From Fusibacter ferrireducens (GTDB lineage: Bacteria; Bacillota; Clostridia; Peptostreptococcales; Acidaminobacteraceae), in the NCBI RefSeq assembly GCF_015352425.1, contig NZ_JADKNH010000003.1, forward strand, positions 372,001-436,000: a stretch of 64,000 bases of DNA, in the 5' to 3' direction. The stretch's first letter is position 1. The number at the start of each line of letters is the position of its first letter. A model generated the notes under the pieces. The model made no database searches. It had not been told where the DNA came from and saw only the letters and a program-made list of their open reading frames with translations. The translations under genes were made by a program, and so were the position numbers. Positions 18,830 through 27,559 of this stretch are shown here, piece after piece.

Positions 18830-18967
18830 TTGAAATTTGATATTATTGCGATTATTTTTTTCTTTGTGATTTTAATTTCGATCCAGTATACGCTCAATCA
18901 GATTCTTTTAAACTTAAAAGATATTAATAGAAAATTAAATCGTGTCCACAAAAATAAAATAGAATAG
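18830..18967 (+). CDS. Small single-pass membrane protein (45 aa)
   Basis: TTG at 18830 follows AAGGAGG (18817-18823) by 6 nt and opens 45 codons to TAG at 18965. The product has one hydrophobic helix (about residues 5-20, IIAIIFFFVILIS) followed by an amphipathic, basic tail (LLNLKDINRKLNRVHKNK). It begins 17 bp after the deacetylase lipoprotein gene and is followed by a terminator, so it is likely the last gene of that transcript. I do not recognise a family. The strong ribosome binding site and coherent topology support it being real. Confidence 0.6.
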   Translation: MKFDIIAIIFFFVILISIQYTLNQILLNLKDINRKLNRVHKNKIE

Positions 18968-18993
18968 TTGAAAAATTCATTATAAATTAAAAG

Positions 18994-19045
18994 GCAAGCT
19001 CAATTTTTTGGAGAATATCTACAAAAAATTTGATCTTGCTTTTTT
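18994..19045 (+). terminator. Terminator after the deacetylase / small membrane protein genes
   Basis: GCAAG-CTCAA-TTTTTTG pairs with CAAAAAA-TTTGA-TCTTGC (one mismatch and loop), followed by six T residues. The U-tract runs into the promoter for the next gene. Confidence 0.75.
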
Positions 19046-19057
19046 CTTAGGTATAAT
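19030..19057 (+). promoter_or_regulatory. Promoter of the DUF2798-like gene
   Basis: TTGATC (19030-19035) and TATAAT (19052-19057) are 16 bp apart. The -35 lies in the 3' arm of the preceding terminator, a compact arrangement. Confidence 0.55.
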
Positions 19058-19172
19058 CTTAGATAGAGTAATGAGATCGCGATCAATTGTAGTGATCCAT
19101 AAAAACGACTATGATCAAGTTGTGGCAGAGAATAACTCTGTAAAGCAAAATCAGATTATGAAGGGAATGGAC

Positions 19173-19403
19173 ATGAAAGTGAGCAAAGTAGCACAATTTG
19201 TCATCTATAATCTTTTAGCATCTTTTGGTATTTCGCTTTCAATTTCGTTTTTTATGACTTTAATGACAAATGGTTTATCAAATGATTTTTTACTACTTTG
19301 GTTCAAATCATTTGTGATGGGATATATGATAGCAGTGCCATCCTCTATGGCGGTGATTCCCGTTGTGAATCGAATTATGAATCGAATTATGCGTGAAACT
19401 TAA
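19173..19403 (+). CDS. DUF2798-like small membrane protein (76 aa)
   Basis: A 76-residue protein with two hydrophobic helices (FVIYNLLASFGISLSISFF and SFVMGYMIAVPSSMAVIPVV) ending in NRIMNRI, the pattern of the DUF2798 family. The frame is open back to 19008, but that extension would cover the preceding terminator and the TATAAT box. The ATG at 19173, 6 nt after AAGGGA, gives the usual family length, so it is chosen. DUF2798 has no known function. A terminator and then a repeat array follow. Confidence 0.75.
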   Translation: MKVSKVAQFVIYNLLASFGISLSISFFMTLMTNGLSNDFLLLWFKSFVMGYMIAVPSSMAVIPVVNRIMNRIMRET

Positions 19404-19439
19404 GATGTCTAACCTACTCACAAGGTATAGCATATAAAG

Positions 19440-19482
19440 ATACCAGCCATGACGCTTCCACGTTATTTTGGCTGGTATTTTA
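19440..19482 (+). terminator. Terminator after the DUF2798-like gene
   Basis: A 9-bp stem (ATACCAGCC / GGCTGGTAT) with a T-rich tail. The repeat array begins directly after the tail. Confidence 0.85.
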
Positions 19483-19486
19483 TTAA

Positions 19487-19890
19487 AACAACAAGATTTG
19501 AGCCGAAAGCTGTGCTGAGGGATGTTCACCCTCAAACAGCGTCAGCGAAAATCGTTTTGGGCATCGGAGATGACACAAATGTTGTTGTATGCAAGATTTG
19601 AGCCGAAAGCTGTGCCGAGGAATGTTCACCCTCAAACAGCGTCAGCGAAAATCGTTTTGGGGCATCAGAGATGACACAAATGTTGTTGTATGCAAGATTT
19701 GAGCCGAAAGCTGTGCCGAGGAATGTTCACCCTCAAACAGCGTCAGCGAAAATCGTTTTGTGGGCATCAGAGATGACACAAATGTTGTTGTATGCAAGAT
19801 TTGAGCCGAAAGCTGTGCTGAGGGATGTTCACCCTCAAACAGCGTCAGCGAAAATCGTTTTGAGGCATCGGGAGATGGCTCAAATGTTGT
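19487..19890 (+). repeat. Tandem array of four ~100-bp two-hairpin repeats (site B)
   Basis: Four units start at about 19487, 19592, 19693 and 19795, with periods of 100-102 bp. Each begins with CAAGATTTGAGCCGAAAGCTG and holds GCTGT/ACAGC and GAGG/CCTC arms, then CATC/GATG arms near the end. The junction between units reads CAAATGTTGTTGTATGCAAG. Both strands give spurious open frames because some periods are multiples of 3. The array follows a terminator in the orientation of the upstream gene. Confidence 0.95.
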
Positions 19891-20031
19891 ATAAATCCGC
19901 TCATGCGGTAAAAGATACTGAGAGGGTCCAATATAAGCATTAAGTGGATTCTTCTCAGTGAACCTTATGCAAAGATATTTAACGGAATCAGAATTTAAAT
20001 AAATATAATGAAATATAGTGGACATACAAAC

Positions 20032-20060
20032 TTGAAAAAAATAGCTTGCTGGTATAAAAT
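20032..20060 (+). promoter_or_regulatory. Possible promoter of hpt
   Basis: TTGAAA (20032-20037) and TAAAAT (20055-20060) are spaced by 17 bp, about 35 bp before the hpt start. Confidence 0.5.
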
Positions 20061-20094
20061 AGTGTTTATAATTGAAAAGTCTGGGAGGTACTAA

Positions 20095-20625
20095 ATGAGT
20101 ATTGAAAATAAGAGACGTGAAATATTATTATCGAAGGAAGCTATTGAAAATCGCGTTTCTGAACTTGGAGCTGAACTCACGAAAGCATATGAAAACAAGC
20201 AGTTATTGGTGATTTCGCTTTTAAAGGGGAGCTTTATATTTACAGCGGATCTTGTTAGAAAGATTGATTTACCTGTGAGAATTGAATTTATGACCACATC
20301 GAGTTATGATCATGGTGAAGAGACAACGGGGAAACTTAAAGTGGTTCAAGATATAAATGTAGATTTAGAAGCGTATGATGTGCTTGTTGTGGATGATATT
20401 ACGGATTCTGCATTGACGATGACAGGTGTCATTGACATTTTAAGTCAACGCAATCCAAAAAGTATTAAATCTTGTGTGTTATTAGATAAACCTTCTAGAA
20501 GAAAAACAACTTATCAACCGGACTATGTAGGTTTCGAAATTCCTGATAAATTTATTGTAGGTTATGGTCTTAACTATGGTGATTATTTCAGAAATATAGA
20601 TCACGTCTTTGCATTTGTAGACTGA
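20095..20625 (+). CDS. hpt: Hypoxanthine phosphoribosyltransferase
   Basis: A 176-residue type I phosphoribosyltransferase. It has the LLKGSFIFTADLVRKI segment, the flexible-loop SSY motif (TTSSYDHGEET), the PRPP loop VLVVDDITDSALTM and the C-terminal GYGLNYGDYFRNI, all typical of bacterial HPRT. It salvages hypoxanthine and guanine using PRPP in the cytoplasm. A GGGAGG site precedes the ATG. The PRPP loop has SALT where many HPRTs have TGLT or SGLT; this is a modest variation. It is a single-gene unit with its own terminator. Confidence 0.95.
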   Translation: MSIENKRREILLSKEAIENRVSELGAELTKAYENKQLLVISLLKGSFIFTADLVRKIDLPVRIEFMTTSSYDHGEETTGKLKVVQDINVDLEAYDVLVVDDITDSALTMTGVIDILSQRNPKSIKSCVLLDKPSRRKTTYQPDYVGFEIPDKFIVGYGLNYGDYFRNIDHVFAFVD

Positions 20626-20630
20626 TAAAC

Positions 20631-20675
20631 AAAGAGCTATGCTGAAAACTTTTAAGTGATCGGCATAGCTCTTTT
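20631..20675 (+). terminator. Terminator of hpt, possibly shared with dapH
   Basis: A perfect 12-bp stem (AAAGAGCTATGC / GCATAGCTCTTT) with a T-rich tail between convergent hpt and dapH. Confidence 0.88.
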
Positions 20676-20701
20676 ATCGTTTACCTATATGATGTCATGC
20701 T

Positions 20702-21412
20702 TTACTTGCGAAGATCATCCAATAACTTGGTCTTTTCTTCCGTATTGGCATCTTTTTCTTTAACGACTCTAGCAGGTGACCCAGCAACCACCATCCCAGG
20801 AGCGACATCTTTTGTCACAATTGATCCAGCAGCAACAACTGCGCCTTTTCCAATTCTAACCCCTTCAAGAACCACTGCATTGGCGCCTATGAGGACATCA
20901 TCTTCCAAGATAACGGGTGTTGCACTAGGGGGTTCTAAAACGCCTGCAATAACGGCACCTGCACCAACGTGACAGTTAGCGCCAATCGTTGCACGTGCGC
21001 CAAGGACTGCATTCATGTCAATCATAGTGCCATTTCCAATTTCGCTGCCAATGTTAATGACAGCGCCCATCATGATAACCGCTTGATCCCCAATTTTAAC
21101 ACGATCTCTAATAATCGCACCTGGTTCAATCCTCGCATTTACAGCTTTAATATCAAGCATTGGAATTGCAGAGTTTCTGCGATCGTTTTCAAGTTCATAG
21201 AATTCAATGTTTGTTTGGTTTGCCTCAATTAAAGCCAGTACATTTTTAGATTCACCAAATACCACTTGTAAACTGGAATCTCCAAAAATTTTCACTGGAA
21301 AATCAATATTGTCGAGTACGCCTTTAATATAAGCTTTAACAGGCGTTGTTTTTTGAGCATCTTTTATGAATTTGGCAATTTCATAAGGATTCGTCATATC
21401 GTATTGTGTCAT
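20702..21412 (-). CDS. dapH: Tetrahydrodipicolinate N-acetyltransferase
   Basis: A 236-residue enzyme with an N-terminal DapH domain ([21 protein letters not shown]) and a left-handed beta-helix of hexapeptide repeats ([20 protein letters not shown] through [15 protein letters not shown]). It transfers acetate from acetyl-CoA to tetrahydrodipicolinate, committing lysine/diaminopimelate synthesis to the acetyl branch. It lies 23 bp downstream of dapB on the same strand and has an AAAGGA site. A matching deacetylase is encoded nearby at 24507, which supports the acetyl rather than the succinyl branch. Confidence 0.95.
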   Translation of the reverse strand: MTQYDMTNPYEIAKFIKDAQKTTPVKAYIKGVLDNIDFPVKIFGDSSLQVVFGESKNVLALIEANQTNIEFYELENDRRNSAIPMLDIKAVNARIEPGAIIRDRVKIGDQAVIMMGAVINIGSEIGNGTMIDMNAVLGARATIGANCHVGAGAVIAGVLEPPSATPVILEDDVLIGANAVVLEGVRIGKGAVVAAGSIVTKDVAPGMVVAGSPARVVKEKDANTEEKTKLLDDLRK

Positions 21413-21435
21413 TGTATATCCTTTCTTATATCTTA

Positions 21436-22191
21436 TTATATGTTGCTGAAAATATGGTTCATATCATATAAACCAGGTTTTTGCGATTCCAAAAATAGGG
21501 CTGCATTAACAGCACCTTTAGCGAACACTTTTTTACTTTGAGCACTATGAGAAATCGTGATGACTTCATCTATGCCAGCGAATAAAACATCGTGCTCACC
21601 TACAATCGTGCCACCTCTAACCGCGTGAATTGTCATTTCGTTTGTGGACCGCTTGGTTTCATTGCCATGTCTCCCATATAGAAGTGTCTTAGGTGATTTT
21701 ATCACATCATTAATACCCTCTGCAATCATTTTAGCAGTACCGCTTGGGGCATCCACCTTTCTATTATGATGTTTTTCAATGATCTCAATATCAAAATCAT
21801 CTTCTAAAAGCGTTGCCGCTTTTTTTGCAAGTGCAATTAATAAATTGATGCCCAATGACATATTGCCAGATCTAAAAACAGGAATAACCTTAGAGGCTTC
21901 AATGATGTGTTTTTCAGTTTCATCTGTTAATCCAGTTGTACAAATGACGATAGGTGTTCTATGCTCCATAGCATATTGAATTAAGCTTGGTACCACAGAA
22001 TAATGTGAAAAATCAATGATACAGTCCACAGCGACATCACAAGCTTCAATTGTCTCAAAAATAGGGAAAGGGGCAGTGCTTTCAGAAAGTCTATCCACTC
22101 CTGCAACCACTTTTAAGGTACTGTGATTTTCTAATACTTCAATTACATTGCGTCCCATGGCGCCATTTGCGCCAGCTAAAAGAATTCGAAT
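21436..22191 (-). CDS. dapB: 4-hydroxy-tetrahydrodipicolinate reductase, ATT start
   Basis: About 251 residues. The NAD(P)-binding GANGAMG motif and the catalytic signature [15 protein letters not shown] are intact. No ATG, GTG or TTG exists between the upstream in-frame stop and the glycine motif. The first ATG (22158) would cut the motif in half. AAAGGAGG (22200-22207, minus sense) lies 8 nt before an ATT codon at 22191, giving (M)[12 protein letters not shown] as expected for DapB, so ATT is taken as the start. It lies with dapH downstream and is separated from dapA by a terminator. Confidence 0.9.
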   Translation of the reverse strand: MRILLAGANGAMGRNVIEVLENHSTLKVVAGVDRLSESTAPFPIFETIEACDVAVDCIIDFSHYSVVPSLIQYAMEHRTPIVICTTGLTDETEKHIIEASKVIPVFRSGNMSLGINLLIALAKKAATLLEDDFDIEIIEKHHNRKVDAPSGTAKMIAEGINDVIKSPKTLLYGRHGNETKRSTNEMTIHAVRGGTIVGEHDVLFAGIDEVITISHSAQSKKVFAKGAVNAALFLESQKPGLYDMNHIFSNI

Positions 22192-22344
22192 CTGAATGAC
22201 CTCCTTTGTAAATAACGGTTAATCATAGTATAACCGATTTTGATTAATCATTGTTAATACTTTCTAAAATAATGGGTCTTTAGCACATGAATAGATAGTA
22301 ACTTACTTTTGACAAACACTCTAATCGTAAATGAAAACAGAACA

Positions 22345-22377
22345 TAAAAAAGAGACAGAGAAACTTCCCCCTGTCTC
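22345..22377 (-). terminator. Terminator after dapA
   Basis: On the minus strand a 7-bp stem (GAGACAG / CTGTCTC) is followed by six T residues. It separates asd-dapA from dapB-dapH. Confidence 0.85.
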
Positions 22378-22396
22378 GAATAAGCTTTTGATCATT

Positions 22397-23275
22397 TTAA
22401 AGTAAATGATACGCATTTAAAATTGAAATGAGTTGCTCTTTATGTCCTTCATCCATTTCCGTTAAAGGTAATCTCAGAAGTCCTGCATTCATACCCATTA
22501 AGTTTAGAGCAGTTTTTACTGGAATCGGATTTGTTTCAATGAAAAGGGTTCTCACAAGCGGATTAATCCTAAATTGAATTTCACGGGCCAATTTCAAGTC
22601 ACCAGACATGTAAGCCTTGACTAAGTCATGTGTTTCTTTGGGCAAGATATTTGCAACAGTTGAGATAACGCCTTTCCCTCCAAGAGAAAGAATAGGGACA
22701 ATATGATCATCATTACCTGCATAGAGAGCAAAATCTTCTGGTAAAAGGCTTGCCAGTTCAGCAATTTGAGAAATATCAGCACTTGCTTCCTTTATGCCCA
22801 CAATATTTTTATGTGCAGAAAGCGCCTTAATCGTGCTGGGGGTTAAATTGACAGTTGTTCTAGAGGGTACATTATAGATAATAATAGGGGTGCTTACCGC
22901 ATTGGCAATCGCTTCAAAGTGAGCAATCATACCTTTTGCGGTGCCTTTGTTGTAATAAGGTGATACAACAAGTAGCCCTTGAACGCCTGCTTTTTCAGCC
23001 ATAACACTGAGCTGAATTGCTTTTTTAGTATCATTTGAGCCCGTACCTGCAATGACAGGTACTCGGCCAGCCACTGTTTTTACTGTGAATTCATAAAGTG
23101 ATTTTTTTTCTTCATCCGATAGAGTTGCGGCTTCTCCAGTAGTGCCACTAACAATGATTGCATCGGTATTATTAAGGATATGCCATTCGATTAGCCCTTT
23201 TAAGGCTTCGAAATCAATCCCATGGTCATTTAATGGTGTAACAATAGCAACACCTGACCCAATAAATAATTCCAT
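22397..23275 (-). CDS. dapA: 4-hydroxy-tetrahydrodipicolinate synthase
   Basis: A 292-residue class I aldolase with the usual DapA length. The N-terminal GSGVAIVTPL, the SGTTGEAATL motif (substrate carboxylate binding), the YNVPSRT motif and the Schiff-base lysine in IVGIKEAS are all present. It condenses pyruvate with aspartate semialdehyde. It begins 11 bp after asd, so the two share a transcript, and ends at a clear terminator. Confidence 0.97.
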   Translation of the reverse strand: MELFIGSGVAIVTPLNDHGIDFEALKGLIEWHILNNTDAIIVSGTTGEAATLSDEEKKSLYEFTVKTVAGRVPVIAGTGSNDTKKAIQLSVMAEKAGVQGLLVVSPYYNKGTAKGMIAHFEAIANAVSTPIIIYNVPSRTTVNLTPSTIKALSAHKNIVGIKEASADISQIAELASLLPEDFALYAGNDDHIVPILSLGGKGVISTVANILPKETHDLVKAYMSGDLKLAREIQFRINPLVRTLFIETNPIPVKTALNLMGMNAGLLRLPLTEMDEGHKEQLISILNAYHLL

Positions 23276-23286
23276 AAATCATACCT

Positions 23287-24282
23287 CTACATCATTTTTA
23301 TGAGCGTTTCAGCAATTTGAATGGTATTTGTTGCTGCTCCTTTTCTTATATTATCAGCTACGACCCAAAGATTCAAGCCATTATTGACACTTTCATCTCT
23401 TCGAATCCTACCAACATAAACGGGATCTGTATCAGCAGCCACCTTTGCAAGGGGATAAACGTTGTTTGCAACATCATCTTGAAGGATGAGCCCTTCAGCG
23501 TTTTTCATCAGCTCAAAGATGTCCGCAATTTCAAACGGCTTACAAAGCTCCACATTAATAGACTCGCTATGGCTATAAAAAACGGGCACTCTAACCGCAG
23601 TTGCTGTAATTTTAAGCGTATCGTCACTTAAGATTTTTTTGGTTTCATTGACCATTTTCATTTCTTCTTTGGTATAGCCATTTTCTAAGAATACATCAAT
23701 ATGTGGCAGACAATTTTGTGCAATTGGATGTGCGTAACATCCCATGATATCATTGCCCTTCAATCCTTCTTCTAAATCCTTCATGCCTTTGACACCAGAG
23801 CCTGAAACCGCTTGATACGTGGAATAGACAATGCGTTTAATGCCATATTGATCATATAAAGGTTTTAAAGCGACCACTGCTTGAATGGTTGAGCAGTTTG
23901 GATTGGCAATAATGTTTTTGTGATTTTTAAGTGCCTCTGGATTCACTTCTGGTACGACAAGAGGTACTTCTGGGTCCATACGCCATGCACTTGAATTGTC
24001 AATGACGATGACACCTTTACTGGCAGCGATTGGTGCAAATTTTAAACTGATATCACCGCCAGCAGAAAATAAAGCGATATCAATATCTTGATCGAAAGAG
24101 GATTCTGTCAGTTCCTGGACGACATAATCTTTTCCCTTTACAGTTACTGTTGTTCCAGCTGATCTCTTTGAAGAGAAGCAATATAGATTTTCATATGGAA
24201 AATCTCTTTCCTCAAGTACTTTTAGAAAAGTTCGTCCCACCATGCCTGTGGCACCAACAACAGCTAAATTAATCTTCTTCAT
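23287..24282 (-). CDS. asd: Aspartate-semialdehyde dehydrogenase
   Basis: A 331-residue enzyme with the NADP-binding GATGMVGRTFLKVL motif at the N-terminus and the catalytic cysteine in ANPNCSTIQ at about residue 130. It reduces aspartyl phosphate to aspartate semialdehyde, the branch point to lysine/diaminopimelate and threonine/methionine. It is first in the asd-dapA unit, has an AGGGGGT site before the ATG, and diverges from the deacetylase gene at 24507. I found no lysine riboswitch in the 224-bp divergent region. Confidence 0.96.
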   Translation of the reverse strand: MKKINLAVVGATGMVGRTFLKVLEERDFPYENLYCFSSKRSAGTTVTVKGKDYVVQELTESSFDQDIDIALFSAGGDISLKFAPIAASKGVIVIDNSSAWRMDPEVPLVVPEVNPEALKNHKNIIANPNCSTIQAVVALKPLYDQYGIKRIVYSTYQAVSGSGVKGMKDLEEGLKGNDIMGCYAHPIAQNCLPHIDVFLENGYTKEEMKMVNETKKILSDDTLKITATAVRVPVFYSHSESINVELCKPFEIADIFELMKNAEGLILQDDVANNVYPLAKVAADTDPVYVGRIRRDESVNNGLNLWVVADNIRKGAATNTIQIAETLIKMM

Positions 24283-24506
24283 GGATACACCCCCTATTGA
24301 ATACTGGTCGTATATATTATAAAATATAATGACGACGAAAATTAAAGTCTATTATCATAAATGATGTGAAAACATTGAAAAAACTAGACTTTACAAAATA
24401 ATTATATATATACTAACATTACGTCTATCTCGCGTCAACAGCAAAACTAGAATTTTTAGGAATGATTTGACATGATTTTGTACGAAATGATTTGATGAGG
24501 TGAAAA

Positions 24507-25658
24507 ATGCAATTAGACCAACTGGCGTCAGACGTCATAGAATTTAGAAGAGAACTACATAAAATTCCCGAGAATGGATTTGAGGAGCATAAGACAAGTC
24601 AATATCTTCAAACCGTTTTAAAATCATTGAATATTGATTTTGAAATCGTTTTTGGAACTGGGATCCTTGCTTACATCAAAGGGCGTGATCCCAAAAGAAC
24701 GCTTGCTTTCAGAACCGATATGGATGGACTCCCTGTAACGGAAGAGAGTTCGTGTAGCGTTCACTCAGAGCATAAGGGCTATATGCACGCCTGCGGTCAT
24801 GATGGTCATATGGCGATGATGCTTGGATTTGCAAAGTGGCTTTCTGAAAATTCAAATGATGTTTTAGACAATATTTTATTGATTTTTCAACCGGCAGAAG
24901 AAGGTCCAGGAGGAGCTTCCCCCATTGTAAAAGGTGGGTATCTTAAAAAATATCACGTGGATGAAATCTATGGCATTCACTTATACCCAGTTGTACCAGA
25001 GGGGAAATTTGGCCTTAAGAGCGGCGCTATGATGGCTATGACAGGTGAATTGGATATTGATATCATCACCAAAAGCGCCCACGGGGCACAACCGCATCAA
25101 GGAATAGATGCCATTGTAATCGCGGCACAGCTCATCAGTGCACTGCAATCTATTGTCTCTCGAAACGTATCGCCTATCAAATCCAGTGTGCTTACAATTG
25201 GCCGATTAGAATCTGGTGAGAGAAGAAATATCATTTCGGGTTCTGCGCGCCTTGAAGGCACTTTGAGAGCTTTTGATAAAGCCGTTTATGAACTCTTAAA
25301 AAAGAGGATCGTGGAAATACTAGAAGGCTATAAAATCGCATATGATTTAGATTATAAGATAGAGATAAGAGACTTGTATCCACCTGTAATCAATGACAAT
25401 AGACTATTTGAACAATTCGTTAGAATACAGGGTGCCGATCAGTGCGTGGTACTAGAAGAACAAATGATCAGCGAAGACTTTGCTTTCTACCAAGAAGCAG
25501 TTCCGGGCCTCTTTTATTTTGTAGGAACTTATAATGCAGAGAAAGGTTATACATTTCCGCTTCACAATTCAAAGTTCAACTTTGATGAAACCGTATTGTT
25601 AAATGGGATAAAATCATATGTCAATGTTTTATTAGACTATAATAAGAGTCGAAAATAG
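24507..25658 (+). CDS. M20D amidohydrolase, probable N-acetyldiaminopimelate deacetylase
   Basis: A 383-residue M20D zinc amidohydrolase. Motifs include RTDMDGLPV, HACGHDGHMAM (metal-binding Cys and His), FQPAEEGPGGA and ISEDFAF near the end. Members include amino-acid hippurases and the N-acetyl-diaminopimelate deacetylase (DapL/YkuR). The divergent neighbour cluster carries dapH, and B. subtilis pairs these genes (ykuQ-ykuR), so deacetylation of N-acetyl-diaminopimelate is the likely role. Sequence alone does not exclude another acylamino acid. It is probably the first gene of a unit reaching to hslO. Confidence 0.8.
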   Translation: MQLDQLASDVIEFRRELHKIPENGFEEHKTSQYLQTVLKSLNIDFEIVFGTGILAYIKGRDPKRTLAFRTDMDGLPVTEESSCSVHSEHKGYMHACGHDGHMAMMLGFAKWLSENSNDVLDNILLIFQPAEEGPGGASPIVKGGYLKKYHVDEIYGIHLYPVVPEGKFGLKSGAMMAMTGELDIDIITKSAHGAQPHQGIDAIVIAAQLISALQSIVSRNVSPIKSSVLTIGRLESGERRNIISGSARLEGTLRAFDKAVYELLKKRIVEILEGYKIAYDLDYKIEIRDLYPPVINDNRLFEQFVRIQGADQCVVLEEQMISEDFAFYQEAVPGLFYFVGTYNAEKGYTFPLHNSKFNFDETVLLNGIKSYVNVLLDYNKSRK

Positions 25659-25675
25659 GTAAGAATGGAGTATTC

Positions 25676-26767
25676 ATGGAAAGCCAGAACTCAAGATCAC
25701 AGCATTATAATATCTTAGAAGCAAATGTACTCTTTTTAGTCTTAGCAGGTGTATTTTTAACATTTGGTGCATATGTACAAAGTAGGAACGTGTTGTCTGG
25801 ATTGTTGATTACAGAATATGGTATCATTTTGATTCCCATTTTAATGTACACCCTAATTACTAAAAAGGATTTTAAAGCCATTTTTAGAATGAAGCTTATA
25901 CCGATTAAACAAGTTATTAAGATCATGGGCATTGCCGTTTTGCTTTTGCCGACAATAGCAGTGGTCAATTTAATTACTATTTTAATAATAGAAATTTTCA
26001 GTGATGCCATTGTTGTGGATATCCCCACAGCTCAGACTGGTGTACAGTACCTTGGATTGATGTTTATTATTTCCATTACAGCAGGCATATGCGAGGAAGG
26101 TTTCTTTAGAGGGATGGTACTAGATGCTTATGAAACAGAACTTGGACGGAAATGGGGCGCCATATTCAGCGGCATTTTATTTGCGATATTTCATTTTAAT
26201 CCTCAAAATTTTTTAGGGCCGCTTGTACTTGGGATTATGTTTTCCTATTTGGTTCAGATGACGGGATCAATATTTGCTGGTGTTATTGCACATGCAACAA
26301 ATAATGGTATAGCAGTGTCCATGGGTTTTTTGGTCAACCTCATGAGTGATGATATGGATGCAATTTCTCAGAGCAATCAAATGTTTGAATCCACAGGAAC
26401 GTTATTGATTGTTATTGTATTTTATGGTATTCTTGCTATTGGTTTTGCACTTCTCATTCGTGGTCTGTTAAAGAGCTTGAAGTCTGATTATGCGGCATTT
26501 GAAGTCGGTGATCAAATCTGGGTCAATGAGAAAGCCTATGAAATTGTGGAGAGGGCAGATGAACAGTTGATTATCAGAGCGACAGAATCGGAAAAACTGT
26601 TGACGACGAATACAGAAAGACTTAAAAATGCAGGTATTTCTACTGAATATAAGCTTTGGGACAATAGACCGCTGCAATTAAATATGATGAAAATGGTACC
26701 TGTGGTGGGTGCTGTCATTGCTTATGGTTATATTATCTATCTAGCTTATATTAAAGGAGTTGGATAA
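25676..26767 (+). CDS. CPBP family intramembrane metalloprotease
   Basis: A 363-residue polytopic protein with the CPBP/CAAX protease motifs EEGFFRG (about residue 140), FHFNP (FAIFHFNPQNF) and HATNNG in successive hydrophobic helices. The N-terminal two thirds carry about seven helices. The C-terminal part contains a soluble segment of about 85 residues (FEVGDQIWVNEKAYEIVERADE) and a final helix, which is longer than the minimal family. Substrates are unknown. Bacterial members include bacteriocin-immunity-like proteins. It lies 17 bp after the deacetylase gene and its stop overlaps the start of the next gene. Confidence 0.85.
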   Translation: MESQNSRSQHYNILEANVLFLVLAGVFLTFGAYVQSRNVLSGLLITEYGIILIPILMYTLITKKDFKAIFRMKLIPIKQVIKIMGIAVLLLPTIAVVNLITILIIEIFSDAIVVDIPTAQTGVQYLGLMFIISITAGICEEGFFRGMVLDAYETELGRKWGAIFSGILFAIFHFNPQNFLGPLVLGIMFSYLVQMTGSIFAGVIAHATNNGIAVSMGFLVNLMSDDMDAISQSNQMFESTGTLLIVIVFYGILAIGFALLIRGLLKSLKSDYAAFEVGDQIWVNEKAYEIVERADEQLIIRATESEKLLTTNTERLKNAGISTEYKLWDNRPLQLNMMKMVPVVGAVIAYGYIIYLAYIKGVG

Positions 26768-27516
26768 TGACAAGCTATGGTGCATTTGCAAGTGTTTACG
26801 ACCTAATGCAATACGATGTTGACTACGCATTTTGGTCTGATAAACTGATTGAAAAAATAGAGCGATTTAAAAAAAATTCAAGAAGTGGACTTGAACTTGC
26901 GTGTGGCACAGGGACACTTGCAATAGAGCTTAGCAAGCGCGGTTTTCTTATGGAAGGGCTTGATATCTCTGATGAAATGCTCTCTATTGCACAACATAAA
27001 TCAAGTCAAAGCAGGCAAAAGGTTCGCTTCTTTTGCCAAGATATGATTACCTTTCAGACAAAAAAGGCATACGATTTTATATTTTCAATGTGTGATGGCA
27101 TCAACTATATTTTAGATAATGATGATTTAAACAGTACTTTTTGTACTGTGAATAATCATTTAAAAGCATCTGGTCTTTTTATTTTTGACATCAGTTCACA
27201 CTACAAACTTTCAAAAGTGATTGGTGATCGGACTTTTGCAGAAACATTTGAAGAGACTGCTTATATATGGGAAAATCAATATGATCAAGAATCCGACTTG
27301 CTTGAGTTTGAATTGACACTTTTCAATAAAGTTGGAGCAGCTTATGAGCGGCATGAAGAGTTTCATACACAAAGAGCATATCATGTGAATGAGATTGAAT
27401 TGCTTTGTGAGCCATATTTTGAAATACTTGAAATTGTGGATGGCGATACATTTGAAAATGTAAAGAATACTTCTCAGAGAATTTGTTTTATATGCCGTAA
27501 GAAAGAGACTAAGTAA
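26767..27516 (+). CDS. Class I SAM-dependent methyltransferase
   Basis: A 249-residue methyltransferase with the Rossmann motif I LELACGTGTLAIEL at about residue 40, an acidic residue in motif II (MEGLDIS) and motif IV FIFSMCDGINYI. The N-terminal ASVYDLMQYDVDY is typical of YqeM/UbiE-like small-molecule methyltransferases. No substrate can be deduced. Its ATG overlaps the stop of the CPBP gene (TAATG), and hslO follows after 43 bp, so it belongs to the same operon. Confidence 0.87.
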   Translation: MTSYGAFASVYDLMQYDVDYAFWSDKLIEKIERFKKNSRSGLELACGTGTLAIELSKRGFLMEGLDISDEMLSIAQHKSSQSRQKVRFFCQDMITFQTKKAYDFIFSMCDGINYILDNDDLNSTFCTVNNHLKASGLFIFDISSHYKLSKVIGDRTFAETFEETAYIWENQYDQESDLLEFELTLFNKVGAAYERHEEFHTQRAYHVNEIELLCEPYFEILEIVDGDTFENVKNTSQRICFICRKKETK

Positions 27517-27559
27517 GATCAAAAGATTATAAATTTGAAAATAGAATATGGAGGAAAAT

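Noticed and set aside
19008-19172. N-terminal extension of the DUF2798-like protein from TTG 19008
   Set aside because: The segment covers the preceding terminator and a TATAAT promoter. ATG 19173 with AAGGGA gives the normal family length.
19642-20025. Open frames on both strands of the repeat arrays (also 19671-19943, 41866-42201 and 60658-60846)
   Set aside because: They exist because the 99-102 bp units are near multiples of 3 and lack stops in some frames. They have no ribosome binding sites, and the protein repeats simply mirror the DNA repeats. The stem covariation argues for structure, not coding.
24283-24506. Lysine riboswitch in the asd/deacetylase divergent region
   Set aside because: I looked for the conserved L-box core and found none. 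The region is AT-rich with only weak promoter-like boxes.
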